Source: Ancistrus triradiatus (lineage: Eukaryota > Chordata > Actinopteri > Siluriformes > Loricariidae). Taken from it: a stretch of 64,000 nt of DNA. Shown here one piece after another: positions 20,901 through 33,599 of this stretch. How positions within the stretch are numbered: the first letter of the stretch is position 1; the number at the start of each line of letters is the position of its first letter. The notes beneath the pieces are model-generated. The model was not told the origin of the DNA. It was given only the letters and a program-made list of their open reading frames with translations, and searched no databases. The stretch covers positions 124,001 to 188,000 of the forward strand of contig JAJAGP010000360.1 in the NCBI GenBank assembly GCA_025084515.1, given 5' to 3'. The translations under genes and the position numbers were made by a program.

Positions 20901-23110
20901 AGTTAATTTGTTTTATTCAAAGGGCATAGGCCAGCATGTACCATGAACACTGTGCCAGTCCTTGCAGGGTTGGTAAGGGGTCACTGCTATAGAGCTTAGA
21001 AGGATGACCCCAATGCCCAACCCGGGCCGCCGCAGTGCTGGGCTACAGATTTCACACTGTATCGTCACACGAGCATCACATTTTATTTTTGTTTCAGGCA
21101 TTTGAGTTCGTTTTGAGAATGAATACGTTTACACAGACCCAGCCCAGATGTTACACAGATGTAGAGCAGCACTGCTGTACTGAGCCTCGATTTTGAGGTC
21201 TGGAGGGATGAGGTTTGGTTTGTGCCCTGTGATGCACCAGTGCCTGTCTTGTCAGAGGTCCGAGTCTCAGCGCTCCTCAGATCCGGAGCTGGTTTACCTT
21301 GTAGTTTCATTAGTACAGTAAAAACCGTTCGATTTGATTACAGTTGTTCATCTTGAGTTCATTTCAGCACAGCAGCAGAGGAACCTCAGCAGTTCCATCC
21401 AAAATAGAGCGGGGACTAAAATGTAGCATTTTACAAAGCAGTCGTGACATTTTTGGCACTAATGAAAGATCTTATTAGTACACGAATGACTCTGAGATAG
21501 AAAACCGTCCCTGCAGGCTTAATCTGGAAATCTGAAGCCTGATCTGAAGTCGAGAGAGTCTGTCATCTGCATGTTCTTTAACTCCACGAGGTTTAATAAC
21601 ATTATCTAACGCAGCATTAGCTCTAAAGCTCTCCTAAAGCTGGATTAGCTGCACCTGGAGGCGGATCCGTAACGTTATAAGTGATTACTGATGAGATCTT
21701 TAGTACGAATCAGAAACTCACCATTGTTCCTTCCAGAGGAATCACCCGCTGTGCTTCTGATTAACTATTAATAATAGAATTAATAAACCTGGAACAAGCA
21801 TGGTTAGTCTGTCTGGAGTTTGGCATGTTCTCCTGTTGTCTGTATGAACCTTTAATAAACCATATTTGATAAACCTAAACCTTTAATATCAGTGAGATCG
21901 TTTAAGATCGTTAGCGTTATAATTAATGTGAGGACACACCCACATGCTTTTTTACGTGGGCATGTTAAGCTAAATAAAACAGGTCATTACTTATTAGTTT
22001 TATAAGTGCTGCTGTTATAGGTCTCCTACACCTAAACCCCAGAGAACACTGGGGTAAAAGAGGTCAGTCCATCGAAACACTGGGTAAGGATGTTGTTGCA
22101 GCGCCAGAGAACAATTTGCCAACCTGCAACGTGCCTCCCCTCCTTCAGGGAGAGTCAATCAATCGTGGCTGCAATCAAGGTGAAAAATCATCCTGGACTG
22201 GGCATAAGGCAGCACTGGCACTTGACCCTGGGTCCATGGGAAGGATTTTATGAGTATCAACAATGTTCCAAAATTCTCAGGTGGCACAGCAGTCTAAGAC
22301 CCTAGCCCACCACTGCAATGAGTATGAAGCCTGGTGATGCCATCCATGGCACCCTTATATTTATCCCAAACCAAAATCTTTTCTGAGGTTTTTAATCCAT
22401 TACAAACAAATAACGAAACTGATCAGTAATAAAACGTTCTGATCAGATCTGACCTCACACAGCTCTAATCAATAAGTAAGACCAGAACCAGAACGTCCTG
22501 TACGCACCTGTATTCCAGGTAGGATTAGATCCCAAACTGGGTCAGACCCCCCCGCCCTGCCTCTGATAGAACCTCCTACCTCCAGGCTGTGTGGCACCAT
22601 AAAGCAACCGGGCTCGGCGGAGAAGACTTACAGTGGGTGATAAATAAAACATGGCTCTCTGTTGGACTTTAATAAATCTGCATTCAGCGCAGGGTGCTGG
22701 AGGAGCGGCAGAAGTTGCTGACCTACTTGTGTTTTAGTCCAGACTAAGCTCTCAGAGGGTTTATGGAGCTGCTTTTAGCAGACCGGGTGAACACATGCTG
22801 AATTACATGCTGAACCTGTAACACAGGCTTAGATCATGAAATCAGGGACAGGTCGTGTAGTGGTGGAACAATTAAAGATTATAAATAAATATGAACATTT
22901 TCTAAAGACATGGCAATCCTGGATGATGAGGTGAAACTGATTATTAGAGAGGTGCTGATTTAATGAGGGTTATCTCTTAAAGAATTAAATTAACGTCGAT
23001 TGCAAGTATAAATAAGTCTGTTTGAATCTGTAGTTATTTGTGTTTGTTCCTTTTCATACCTTCTTTTCATGGAAGGTTTTTCTTATTTATTTTATTTCAA
23101 GACACAATTT
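20900..23110. other. Intron, no gene recognised
   Basis: A possible SINE head (GGTGGCACAGCAGTCTAAGA) is at 22273-22310. The rest is unassigned. Confidence 0.4.
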
Positions 23111-23739
23111 ATTTTTATGTGGTGACACGGTGGTCCGGGGGTTAGTTCTACCCAGAGGTGGTAAGTTACAAAGTGCTGTTGTTAGGTATCTTATAAACTT
23201 TACTTGGTTATTTCCGTAACTTAACAGTTTTTACTTTTACTCACTACATTTTCAAAACAGGCTCATTACTTTAGCTCTTATTTATCTATCTTTAAATGAT
23301 CCATCTATGAGAGATCAGACAGATACTCAGATGACTCCAAATGTCAGAAACGGAAGAGTCAAGTACGCAGAATTGCTCATCTACTGCCAAAAATAACCGT
23401 GTCCACTTTATTTTTATTAATCAGACACTAGAGGGTTATCCATTGTCCCTGGGATGCTGAATTCTATTTCTGTAATGAATATAAGATGTATATTTTATTA
23501 AAAACTATATAAAATTTAAAAGTTTTGCTAAAGTATTTTAAATTAAGTAGTGCAGTGGAGATTAAAAGTAGATCTGCTCTGAATAATAAATGGTTGAAGC
23601 TGCAGTTTGTTGGACTAACATGCAGTGAGAGTGTTTCAGAGAGTCGATGGTAGCTATAGTTTGGGTTAAAGATCAGGATTTAATGCATTACTGAATATTA
23701 TGTCTAGTTATGAAAGATTTGTTTTAAAAAAAACAAATA

Positions 23740-24074
23740 CAGGTAGTCCTCGACACTGAAAATCGGTTTACGACGCCACCTAGGAACGGATCTGCGTCGT
23801 AAACCGATTTTCAGTGTAAGTCGGAACACACGTACGTACTGTACGTAAATAACATACTGTAAGCACTCATCCTATCCTAACACAGTAATTATCAAAAAAC
23901 TAGCCGCGTAACCGCGTATGCTTCCATTGCACACACCAAACGCGAAGTTCGCGTTATGACGTTTACGACGCAAAACCACTTAAGTGCGAAACAAGGCTTT
24001 ATCCAGTAAATGGGAGATGTGTCGTAACCACGAAACGTCGTAACTCGAGACCCTCGTAACCCGAGGACCTCCTG
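23740..24074. mobile_element. Tigger/pogo-like MITE with perfect internal hairpin
   Basis: The ends are CAGGTAGTCCTCG and CGAGGACCTCCTG (one-base offset), flanked by TA on both sides (23738-23739 and 24075-24076), which fits TcMar-Tigger elements. Just inside the left end is a perfect 22-bp stem, 23754-23775 with 23795-23816, around a 19-nt loop. There is no coding capacity. Confidence 0.75.
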
Positions 24075-24277
24075 TATTTATAATAAAAAATCCTCATGTC
24101 TGAACCTGGTTTGTTTCAGTTGATGCTTTTTTTTAGATAAAGATGATAATGTTTGTATGATGTAGTATCATGGATCTGTACCTCTTATCCTCAAAAGTTA
24201 GCAACAAAAAGTTGGCAGTTTCTTTTGAAAGAAATACTCTTACATTTTTACTTTGAGTACATTTTTTTTAATTGAAT

Positions 24278-24421
24278 GTCAAGTCAAGTCATATTTATTT
24301 ATATAGCGCTTTTTACAATGGAGCACTCTCTCAAAGCAACTTTACAAGTTTAGATTATCTCCTAATAACTACGTCCAATCCCAGATTGAGCAAGCCTAGG
24401 GCGACAGTGGCAAGGAAACTT
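24278..24421 (+). repeat. Repeat family 3 copy inside the hAT-like element
   Basis: TCAAGTCAAGTCATATTT, ATAGCGCTTTTTACAATGG, AAAGCAACTTTACAAG and GGGCGACAGTGGCAAGGAAA. Confidence 0.8.
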
Positions 24422-24763
24422 TTATACTAATGTACTTGAGTAAAATACATAACCCTTTTTATCAGATTACCTTCTGCCACCTCTGGTTTGCATGTTCTCC
24501 CTGTGTCTATGGGGGTATTTTCTGGGTACTGGTTTCCTCCCACGTGTGTGTGTCTGTGTCCTGCTAAAAACTGGCACCCGGTGTCTAGGATTGGCTCTAT
24601 TTTGAGCCCTGTCCTGCCGGTTAGGCCCCAGCTCCTTGCGATCCTGAATTGGATGAAAATGAATAAATGAATATGAACACAAACATTTTATATGGTTTTA
24701 TTTTCATTACTACCTAGTTAGTTTTATTTCAGCGGATATATCTCGTATAACTGTGTGTGTGTG

Positions 24764-24796
<33 letters not shown>

Positions 24797-26069
24797 ATTA
24801 ACTCAGACGGATCATGAGCTGCAGCAGTAGCAGTGACGGGGTGTCTGACGGCGTCTGATCTGTGCCGTGTCGGATGAATGACGAGCCATTGCTCGGTTCC
24901 TCGGCGGTACAGTAAGCTAACCTGACATGATCCCAGAGTGTGTGTAGCTCGGCCTCAATCATCTAACACTCACACTACAGATACACTCATAACAACGTGA
25001 TGGGATTAGTCGTGGTCCTACAGGAGACCCGCAGAGAAAAATGACCAGCACTTTAGCTCCTGGCGAGCTTCTGGAGGAGCAGAGGAACAGAAACGATGCC
25101 TCCTAATTTACAAATCAAAGGATATTTAAGGATTTAGAGTTGAAGCCTGGAGGTCTGACCTGATTTTCTACTCTGGAGCTCCGACCCTGATCCATCCTGA
25201 ACCGGAACATCACACACGATACACAGAAATATAATCAGTAAAAATTACTTTCAGCAAATTCTTGATCAATTTTTCAAATCTAATTAATAACACAACTGGT
25301 TTATCCATTATAAATCTGCTCAGATAAAACACCTTCCAGATCAAACACCAGACTCCTTTTCCCAGCCAGACCTTATTGTGGTGTTACTGATTACATTCTG
25401 AATTAAATCGGCTGTTCCTCGATGCAGAGAATTCACCCTGGTTATAAAGTTGCTTCCAAATTATAACGTTACGGAAAGAACAAGTTAGGAGAAAATCCGA
25501 AAAGATTTCACTTGTCCAAAAGTATTGGGACACAAACCCACACTTGGCAAAAATATTGAGACACAAACGCACACGTGGGGAGCCACAAAGAGTCCATGGA
25601 CAATGTTGAAGGATTTAAAGTTTTTATGGCTATAGGGTGGAGCAGAAGGATGGAGGAATGGGCAGAAGGACCAGTGGTTATAGGAGGAAGGAGGTCTGAG
25701 TAGAAGTGCTGTTTCAGTGTTGGTGCTGCTCTATTTTTGGTGTTAAAAATTTTATCAGTAAGTACTGGTATGTTTGTAAGTTTTTTTTAAGTCTGCAAAA
25801 AGCATTGTTTTGTTTTCGATCAAAGAAAAAGGCATTGCTGAAACCTTTTTTGGTAACGTTTTTAAGGTTTTCAATAAAGCTTTAAGAGAGATCTAAACTA
25901 ATCGAAGCTCTGAGCGAACATCTTATCCGGGGTATTTTAAAGGAGCTTTTTATATCCATTCAGAATCCAAACAGGCTAAGAGTGTGTGAACGCTGTGGGA
26001 TGAGAACGCTTGGAGTGTCATGAACGCAGCATTAGTCTAAATCCTCTGAGGCCTGATGATCCTCACAGC

Positions 26070-26071
<2 letters not shown>

Positions 26072-26112
<41 letters not shown>

Positions 26113-26215
26113 AGTCAGATGAGATTAGCACTAATGGAAAAATTAGACACATCACAAAATAAAGCCATCTAAGAAGATCTGCAGAATGATAGGCGACGCC
26201 ACCTAACACACTCAC

Positions 26216-26247
<32 letters not shown>
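26072..26247. repeat. (GA)n and (TC)n microsatellite pair in inverted order
   Basis: (GA)~19 at 26072-26109 and (CT)~14 at 26219-26247 are complementary and 110 bp apart, so the two runs could pair. Confidence 0.9.
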
Positions 26248-26249
<2 letters not shown>

Positions 26250-26799
26250 CCACAGCAGGTTTATTTGCAGAGTTGTGAATGTGAATTTAGGTTTGGGTTT
26301 ATAATCCGTCGTTACTACTCTGGGGAACCATTAAGGAAACCAGTTCAGCTGTGTGGAACATTCTCACCTTCATCCTCCTCCTCATTCACATCCTCACCTT
26401 TGTCGGAGATGTCATAACCCACTCACAGGACACACCCCTCTAATCAACTCAAACCTACAACCTTCCACCTAGAGCCATGGCGTTTGGCATCGTCAGGTGT
26501 GTGAAAAAATATTAAGGATAAGATTCAAATATCACAAGCACTTTGATACTGTATTTATTATTCTGTAGGTGTATTTTACTGGGGGTTTTTTTTTGTTTGT
26601 TTTTAAGTAAAAAACTTACTTAATATATTTTCAAATCTGTCTCAGATGGGAAAAGGAAGAAAGGCAGAAAGATTGAATCCCAAAATCCCAAAAAATGAAC
26701 AGTGTCAAGTCCGATGATGCATTTTGTGTCTCCAGAAGAAACAAGAGTTCATTGCATTTAAGAACTTGCTGTCCAGTTTGAAAAAGCACATTCCTTATA

Positions 26800-26945
26800 T
26801 CATTTAGGAATTTTTCTTGCCAGTTGCCCTAGGTTTGCTCAAACTGGGATGGACCTTAGATATTAGAATCTAAAATTATGAAGCTGCTTTGAGACAATGC
26901 TCCATTGTACAAAGTACTATAGAAATAAATCTGACTTTGACTTTA
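26800..26945 (-). repeat. Repeat family 3 copy
   Basis: TTTTTCTTGCCAGTTGCCCT, GGTTTGCTCAAACTGGGAT, AAGCTGCTTTGAGACAATG and ATAGAAATAAATCTGACTTT. Confidence 0.8.
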
Positions 26946-27085
26946 ACATAAGAGTTAGGTACATTACTTGGGTCATGAAACAAATCTGTATCACCAACAC
27001 AGTGAGATGTATTACTTAAAAACAGAATATTATAAAATTGAAATTCTTTCTAACCCTTTTTAAAGTTAAAATGCATTCTACATAC

Positions 27086-27801
27086 ACTTTATTTTTATTA
27101 ATCAGACACTAGAAGTTTATCCATGATGATATGTTTACATTTACATTTACAGCATTTAGCAGACGCCCTTATCCAGAGCGACTTACAATTGGTACAGTCT
27201 TACAATCCAAGCAATTGTGGGTTAAGGGCCTTGCTCAAGGACCCAACAGTGGCAGCTTGGCAGAGGTGGGATTTGAACCCCATGTTTATCCTGGCACGCT
27301 GAATTCAATTTCTTCCATGACTATAAGAGGTATATTTCTAAAGGTAAACTATATAATATTTCTAAAGGTTTGCTTAAGTATTGTTAAATGAAGTAGTGTA
27401 GCAGAGTTTAAAAGAAGATCTGGTGTAATAAATGGTTGAGCTGCAGTTTGTTGGACTGGAGAGTCAATGATAATTGATGATTTGGGTTAAAGATCAGGAT
27501 TTACTGCATTACTGAATATTACCATGTCTAGTTATGAGAGATTTATAAATAAAAGCATTTATTTATAATAAAAATCCAAAGTATTTTGTATATTTTGGTT
27601 TCTGGTGTCTGAAAATGTTTTGATCCTGTTATTGCTGTGATTAGAGAAAGAGGATAATGTTAGAAAAGTTAGCAAGGCTTTTCAAATAAATACTATTACT
27701 TTTTATTTTAAGTACATTTAATAGCATGTACCTGTTATACATCAGCATGTACTTGAGTATTTGTATCAAATTAGTAGTACTTTTACTTGAATAAATAACT
27801 G
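27086..27801. mobile_element. Second copy of the hAT-like element, split by a SINE
   Basis: It shares CACTTTATTTTTATTAATC, GCTGCAGTTTGTTGGACT, GGGTTAAAGATCAGGATTTA and CATTACTGAATATTA with 23404-23740, and the TACTTGAGTA end with 24430. Family-1 SINE copy b is inserted at 27138. Confidence 0.75.
27138..27281 (-). repeat. tRNA-derived SINE family 1, copy b, with target-site duplication
   Basis: The copy is flanked by ATGTTTA on both sides (27131-27137 and 27282-27288). It is 5'-truncated at the B box (GGGGTTCAAATCCCAC on the minus strand) and ends in TAAATG repeats, as expected for LINE-driven insertion. Confidence 0.88.
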
Positions 27802-30040
27802 TGTACTCTGGATATATTTTTCTCCCTGATCTTTGTGCTGCTCTGGTTGTTGGGAGACTCTTATTTTGGTGTCTGTGGTTGCATTGCATTCTGGCAAAGG
27901 TCTAAAGGTAAATAAATCGTGTGAGTGTTGAGTAAGTCTTGGTGGAGGCCCGTGGGCGGCTGTAAGCAGATTTATTTACAGGTGGACGTGGCAGGTTGGT
28001 AATGAAGGCGTTTTAAATGTGGAAGCACAGCTCTACATCAGCTCTTCCTGCACTCGGTGGAACCCGAAGCTGCTATAGATAGCGGGATCGATAAAAACAC
28101 AGAGCGAGAGCGAGAGAGAGACAGAGAGAGAGAGCAGATTTGTAGTAGGGTTGTAATCCTGCTCCTGGGGGGCCGATTCCACGCCATGTTCCATCAGCAT
28201 CACTACGTGCTACCATCGGATCCTCGGAGGGGCATCACCAGGCTCTGCAGGGGTTCTTTTTAACTTCAAACACACCAGCAGGTTAATAGCAGCTTCAAAT
28301 AAATAAATCCTGACTTTGGTTCCTGCCTGTTTAAGTTTGACCACTATCCATCCCTGAGGAGCTCATTTTATTGTGTACTCCACTATCCCTGTGGGAACAA
28401 ATCGATACTGGTTGGTGCCGCTGGTGGATTTTCTTGGTGGGGTTTTACCATTGCGCTTTAGAGGAGGTAGTTTAGATTATCAATGAAGTGATTTATTTAC
28501 ACACAGCCTGAATCTTCTAGTTCCTAAATACACCATCGTTATTAAATACTCAAAACTAATAGATAAAAACTTTTCTTTAGCCCTCAGGTTTTTGTTTACT
28601 TGTAGTTTTTAATATAGTGTTTTTGTGTGCAGTTATTTTATTATTTCATACATATTATTTAAAATGTACTATTTGTGCAAAAGTCTTAGGCCACCATTAG
28701 CTTTGTTGTATTGCCTTTGTATTAGAATACAGCCAGAAAATATAAGACATTTGAATACAGTATGTAAAAGCGGATTATGAATTTTAAAAATTAATAATAT
28801 CAGTCAAAAACCTTATTTTTACTGATATTATTGCTATTGTTATTATTTTATTATTATTATTTCACTGATATTATTATTACTATTATTGTTATAATATAAT
28901 TATAATAATATTACTATAATAATTATTGTATTATTTTATTTATATTTGTTTATGTTAATAGAACTTATTTTATTAAGACTATTAAAATTAATACTTAATA
29001 TATTATTATTGTTGTTGTTGCTGTTGTTGTTGTGAAAATACAGTGTAAGTATTAAATAATGACAGAAAAGTGTCACATTTGAAACAGGCAGCAGTTAGCA
29101 TTTAGTCTCAAAGCTGTACTAAAGAAAGGAAACAGTTAAGCCAAGTTTTCCTGCGTTGACAGCGTGTATGAAAATGAATAAATGGAAGAAAGTTTAAACC
29201 ATGAAAATGTTAGAATATGAGCTGGTTTCCCTCCAGTGCTCCCAGAGGCTGAAACCAGAACTGCTCTGTGTCTGCATGCTAAACCTTCCAACAACGTTCT
29301 AACAGAAATGTGTCCAACAGGACAGGAAAGACCCTGCTGTAGTTTTGGCCTCATTAGTACGATTTATTAGGGCATTTCATCTTGTTTTAAGTCTAATGCC
29401 CAAGAACATAAAACAGGAGCAACAGAGATGTGAAATCAAGCAAAAAATATTACATCTCTCATCTAGAAGGCAAAAACCTGACCGTGAACAGAATGTAGAA
29501 TGTCAGGGAGCTCAGGAGTTCAGAGAAATATGATTATATGAATCATCATGATATATAATCTGTAATATTTCAGGTATGATACATTCCTCCAGAGCTCTGT
29601 TCTCCCAGCTACACAACTCACACCCATCACCTCTGTAATAAGTCCAGACTTTGATTCAGCCGAACTGGGGCCAGTCCTTGGCGTAGGTGGTATGGGGTGT
29701 CAGTTTGACAAGCCTTTAATTTACTACAGAAGTGTTCACTCAATATATATGAAGTGCTGAGGGCTGCAACCCTTCAGCTGTACGTCTGTTACCTGATACT
29801 GGGGCCTGGTGCTGCACCGAACGAAATAAAGGGCGCAGAAATAATCGAATGAAGCATTCCCAGGCAAAGTAGATCTGCATTTTAAGCATGTAAGGATTGT
29901 ACTATTTGTAATTACATAAATATCAAAATCGCCCAAAAACTTCCACCTGATCCTAAACATTAATTCCTGCATTTCCTCCACAAAGAGACCTGGAATACGG
30001 ATTGGTCTGAAAGAATTCTCTTCTTTTTTTTTACCAATTT
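27800..30040. other. Intron, no gene recognised
   Basis: Contains a GA-rich run at 28101-28135, a possible Tc1 terminus at 28675-28705 (GTGCAAAAGTCTTAGGCC), and AT-rich ATT/TTA stretches at 28790-29030. Confidence 0.45.
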
Positions 30041-30520
30041 TCTTCTTAACTATTTTCTATATTACTAACTATTATTCTAAGAACAAGTGGTATTCTTGAA
30101 AGCGTTCTGTTCTTAAATGTTTTCTTAACCTTATGATAGAATCCCACTCGTCTTAGGCTGTAAGAGTCGACGAGGTAAGCATCGAAATTTAAAACTTAAA
30201 TTAGTTTAGTTACTGGAAATGTCGTCCTCATCTTTTTTTATTACTTCCACCATCACCTCTATGTCATGTTGGCTAAGAATTTTTGAACGCTTGGTTTGCT
30301 GTTTTTCCTCTGAGCAAAAAAAAACAAAAAACAAAATAAGGATAAATACAAATTCGAAATGCGTCTCGCTCTGTATTTTGTAAGCTGTAAACTGCAACGT
30401 AGGTTACGTAAGTAACCAACGAGATTTTCTTAAGATAATATTTGAGAATTCTGAAGTTTAAGAACATTCTTATGAACTTGTTTGTCTTAAAAGAAAGCTT
30501 TTGTGAATCCAGATTTTTCT
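30040..30520 (-). mobile_element. Harbinger-like transposon relic, copy 1
   Basis: On the minus strand a short frame (30206-30397) reads QTKRSKILSQHDIEVMVEVI, reminiscent of the start of the Myb/SANT-like accessory protein of PIF/Harbinger elements. The block is homologous, inverted, to 43590-44110: both share GAACAAGTGGTATTCTTGAA and a GCGAGACGCATTTCGAATT-like segment. The class assignment is tentative; the relation between the two copies is seen directly. Confidence 0.55.
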
Positions 30521-30545
30521 TAAGGAGAGGTGTGAGTCAAGAACA

Positions 30546-32110
30546 AGAATAAGGGCAGTGGGGATAAAGCTGGGCGACAAAAGTATTTCTGAAATGGGAT
30601 ACAGGGGAAACGATAGATACAAAAAGCTTTAAGACAAGAGGAAGGAACAAAGGAACTGAAGTTTAGTTTTGGAGAAATAAGAGGCTGGAACTGTCATGTA
30701 TTTTTTAAAGGCTATGTTCATTAAAGCCACCAGAAATAATGATGTTATAGTCAGAAACTATATCATCAGGGCGGGATTTGAACCCTCAGCCTACAGGTTC
30801 ATAGTCGTAAGCACTAAGGAGATCAGCTGCCCTTCATCTAAGACACAAAACCGGGGAAATGGCAACCCGTTCCTCTAAACCAGGTCACACTGAGAGAGTT
30901 CAGTATCAGATTTTCACAGATCGAATCTTTTTAAGAGCGTCTGTTCTGCTGCTGTCAGCTTCTCATTACGCAGAGCGATGCGACGCCGCGCTGCAGGCAG
31001 ATGTGAGGAGCGTTTGCCGCGATGCCACGCCGTGGGACCTGTTCTCATTCTCTCTTTTCCGCTTTTTCCCTCTCTCTGCCCGAGCACATCTGTCCCGTGA
31101 CACGGCTCATTCATCTTCTCTCGGCACCCTCTGAATATTGCATCACGCCGCGTGGATCTGGGCGGGTGGTGCTCGCGTGAGCGTCTAAAAACAGCTCGAA
31201 CCCTGTCACTGACGTACAGCACGATCAAACAGGCCGTCTGTTAAACAGCGCCGAGACGATTCCACGCTCATCATCGGGCACAGAGGCTCTGGCTTCACTC
31301 TGCTCACCTTACACCTACACTTACAGCTCCTCTACAGTACCGGCGCTCCCTCAGGCCCGTTCATTAGCTTTATTATCAGCGATACGGAGAGCCATCAGGG
31401 TCAGAAGGCTTTGAATCTCTGCAGAGAAAAAGGATTCACTTCAGGCATGAGTGCACTTTAATAATCCACCAAATTACTGGACTGGATATGATGCTGCACC
31501 GACACATCACTAACTGAATTAAGCAAATGATCTCTAATTCTAACACATCATTAAACCACTGAAGCACGAGTAGCGTGTTTATTTTTAAGATTTTAAGTTA
31601 CAATAAAACGTGTGTAATTCTCCATATGTACAGGACTTCACGTGCAGGAGATCTTCTTTTACACTGTGATTTTACTTGCATCCAGATCGGTCATATCAGT
31701 GTTTTTCTCCTTCTTCGAAAATATTACAATTTTCTGTCTACTTTCCAACTCTGATCATTTTAGCGCCTCATTTTACAACCAGATGATGCCTGAATGTTCT
31801 TCTGCAAATGGAGGCTTTTCTACAAATAATCTGAGCTATTTAATCAGATTTGATTCTCTTCAACTCAGAGGGCCGATGAGAGGAGGAGAAATGAACAGGT
31901 AACATGAAACATCAGGTACCTTCAGCTACAGGTATTACATTAAACTATTACATATATTATAAATATAGTATTATATTTAAATATGTACATCAAGTACTGA
32001 TATCATTGTGGTTTTCTAGAAATAATGACCAGTTGTATGGGTCATCTGTCATATCGGTCATCACACAGGTGGCGCTGTGTGTGAAAATCCCAGTAAAACA
32101 AACCATGCCA
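30546..32110. other. Intron, GC-richer in the middle
   Basis: 30950-31350 is richer in CG dinucleotides than the surroundings. Both strands have short open frames with no recognisable product. Confidence 0.4.
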
Positions 32111-32117
32111 TGTTTAA

Positions 32118-32295
32118 AGTCACTTAAATCGCCTTTCCCCCACCATTCTGATGTTTGGTTTCATTCAGCAGCTCTTCTTGATCATGCCTACATAAATAAA
32201 TGCACTGAGTTCCTGCCGTGTGAATGGCTGAATAGATAATTGCCTTAACGAGCAGTTGAACAGGTGTACCTAATAAAGTGGCCTGATAAACAGAT
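32118..32295 (-). mobile_element. Tc1-like terminal fragment
   Basis: Contains TCTTGATCATGCCTACAT, CAGTTGAACAGGTGTACC and TAATAAAGTGGCCTG, the familiar end of a fish Tc1-like family also seen at 36325-36660 and 62640-63070. Confidence 0.75.
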
Positions 32296-32484
32296 TGTGG
32301 GTGCACTGTGGGTCAAATCCCACACTACAGTACGCAAAAAAAGGAAAAAGTGATTTCAGTGCAGCCGTTCCAGAGACAAAATCTCCAGATAAGGCAGAGA
32401 TTATTTGGAGAGAACATCCAAGAATAAAATGGGCTCACGAAAAAAGGAAAGAATACCGCTAGATGCGTTTTCCCCAGGTGCCAC

Positions 32485-32680
32485 GTTGGCACAGGTGGTT
32501 TATACTGTCGCCTCACAGCTCCCCAGCTTGATTCCTGATCCAGAGAGAGTATTAGGTCAGTTGGCATCTCTAAACTGGCTCAGTGTGAGTGAGTGTGTGC
32601 CCTGTGGCGGACTGCACCTGTTTAGCGATCCTGAATTAGGAATCAGGTATGAAAATGAATGAATGAATGAAGGTATATTC
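32485..32680 (+). repeat. SINE family 2 copy
   Basis: TGGCACAGGTGGTTTATACT, GTCGCCTCACAGCTCC, TGCCCTGTGGCGGACTG and a GAATGAATGAATG tail. Confidence 0.75.
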
Positions 32681-33489
32681 CATATATGGTTAGTTGTGGG
32701 CGTGTCTGTTTAGTTAATACAGTCTGCATTTATTCTGATCATCCTCAGATATACAAGGGACAAATCTCGAAGCGTTACAAAACAAAGGTGTGCTTTCCAG
32801 AACGTCCGTCTTGTTTTTAACCCAAAAGCAGAGCAAAAGAGATCTAACACCGTGAGCCTCAGACAGATTAGGATATCCCAGCGGTACCTGACGATCTGTG
32901 GCAGCTGACAGACTGCAAGATTTTGAGAAATGTCCTTTCTCGGAGAAATGATGAGAGAATATCCTTGAGAGCTCCCTGTGGATGGACGAGGGGAGAATAT
33001 TTTGGGAAGTTTTTCTTCACCGCTGAGGCTTGAAGGGCGATGGAGCTAAAGAACTCCTGTTTGACTCCTCCCCTCTCTCCCTTTATATATTTTAATCGTG
33101 CAGCCATTCCTTCATGTCGATGGTGTAACGTGGCAGCTGGGCTCACGGTCTATTTGTGTCGCCGAATTTGCTGGATGTAACGACTCCCCCTTCCTGCCCT
33201 CCATCAGACCCTCGGGCAGCTTCTCTTCCACGCCGCCGAACCCGAGATCGCATCGTATTTTATTTTTACCCTCTGCTGATAATGAGATGTTCCTCCATTT
33301 CCCTTATTCGTTTCTAGCGATAAACAGAAAGATGTGAGACGAGGCCCTGCAAGGATGAACGGCACGTGACCGAACCCCAAAACACTCGCTCCAATGAAAC
33401 GGCAAAACATGTAGAGAAGCGTCGGTTATTATACAACGCAATAACAAAAACACCAGTTAAGCAGGAGTGTAAGAAAAAATTGATTACCC

Positions 33490-33590
33490 AAAGGAATCCC
33501 AAGCAGCACAGGGAGAACATGCTAAATCCACACTGACGGTAACCAGGCCTGGACTCGAACCCAGGTCTGTGAGATGACAACGATAGCTCT
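33490..33590 (-). repeat. SINE family 2 fragment
   Basis: Inverted copy with AGGGAGAACATGCTAAATCC and CTGGACTCGAACCCAGGTCT (B box on the minus strand). Confidence 0.65.
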
Positions 33591-33599
33591 GTACCTGTA

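Larger units (their letters stand above)
23153..24485. mobile_element. hAT-like non-autonomous transposon with nested insertions
   Basis: The termini are inverted CAGAGGTGG (left) and CCACCTCTG (right). The sub-terminal sequence, with TTACTTTTACTC at the left and TACTTGAGTAAAATAC at the right, is typical of abundant fish hAT-type elements. There is no transposase. It carries a Tigger-like MITE (23740-24074) and a family-3 repeat (24278-24421). An 8-bp target duplication could not be seen (GTTCTACC against GTTTGCAT). A related copy is at 27086-27801. Confidence 0.75.
23119..24675 (+). repeat. SINE family 2 split by a hAT-like insertion
   Basis: The head GGTGACACGGTGGTCCGGGG (23121-23152) is separated from its body GTTTGCATGTTCTCCCTGTG (24487 on) and tail GATCCTGAATTGGATGAAAA by the element at 23153-24485. 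The middle of the SINE, about 60 bp by comparison with other copies, is missing at the junction. Confidence 0.75.

Noticed and set aside
25510..25700. Possible Tc1 terminus (GTCCAAAAGTATTGGGACAC)
   Set aside because: Only a short end-like sequence was seen, with no partner terminus or coding remnant. Too weak to list as an element.
30950..31350. CG-rich stretch as a possible CpG-island promoter
   Set aside because: CG enrichment is modest, no exon or transcription signal is visible, and the expected first exon of grin2a was not found nearby.
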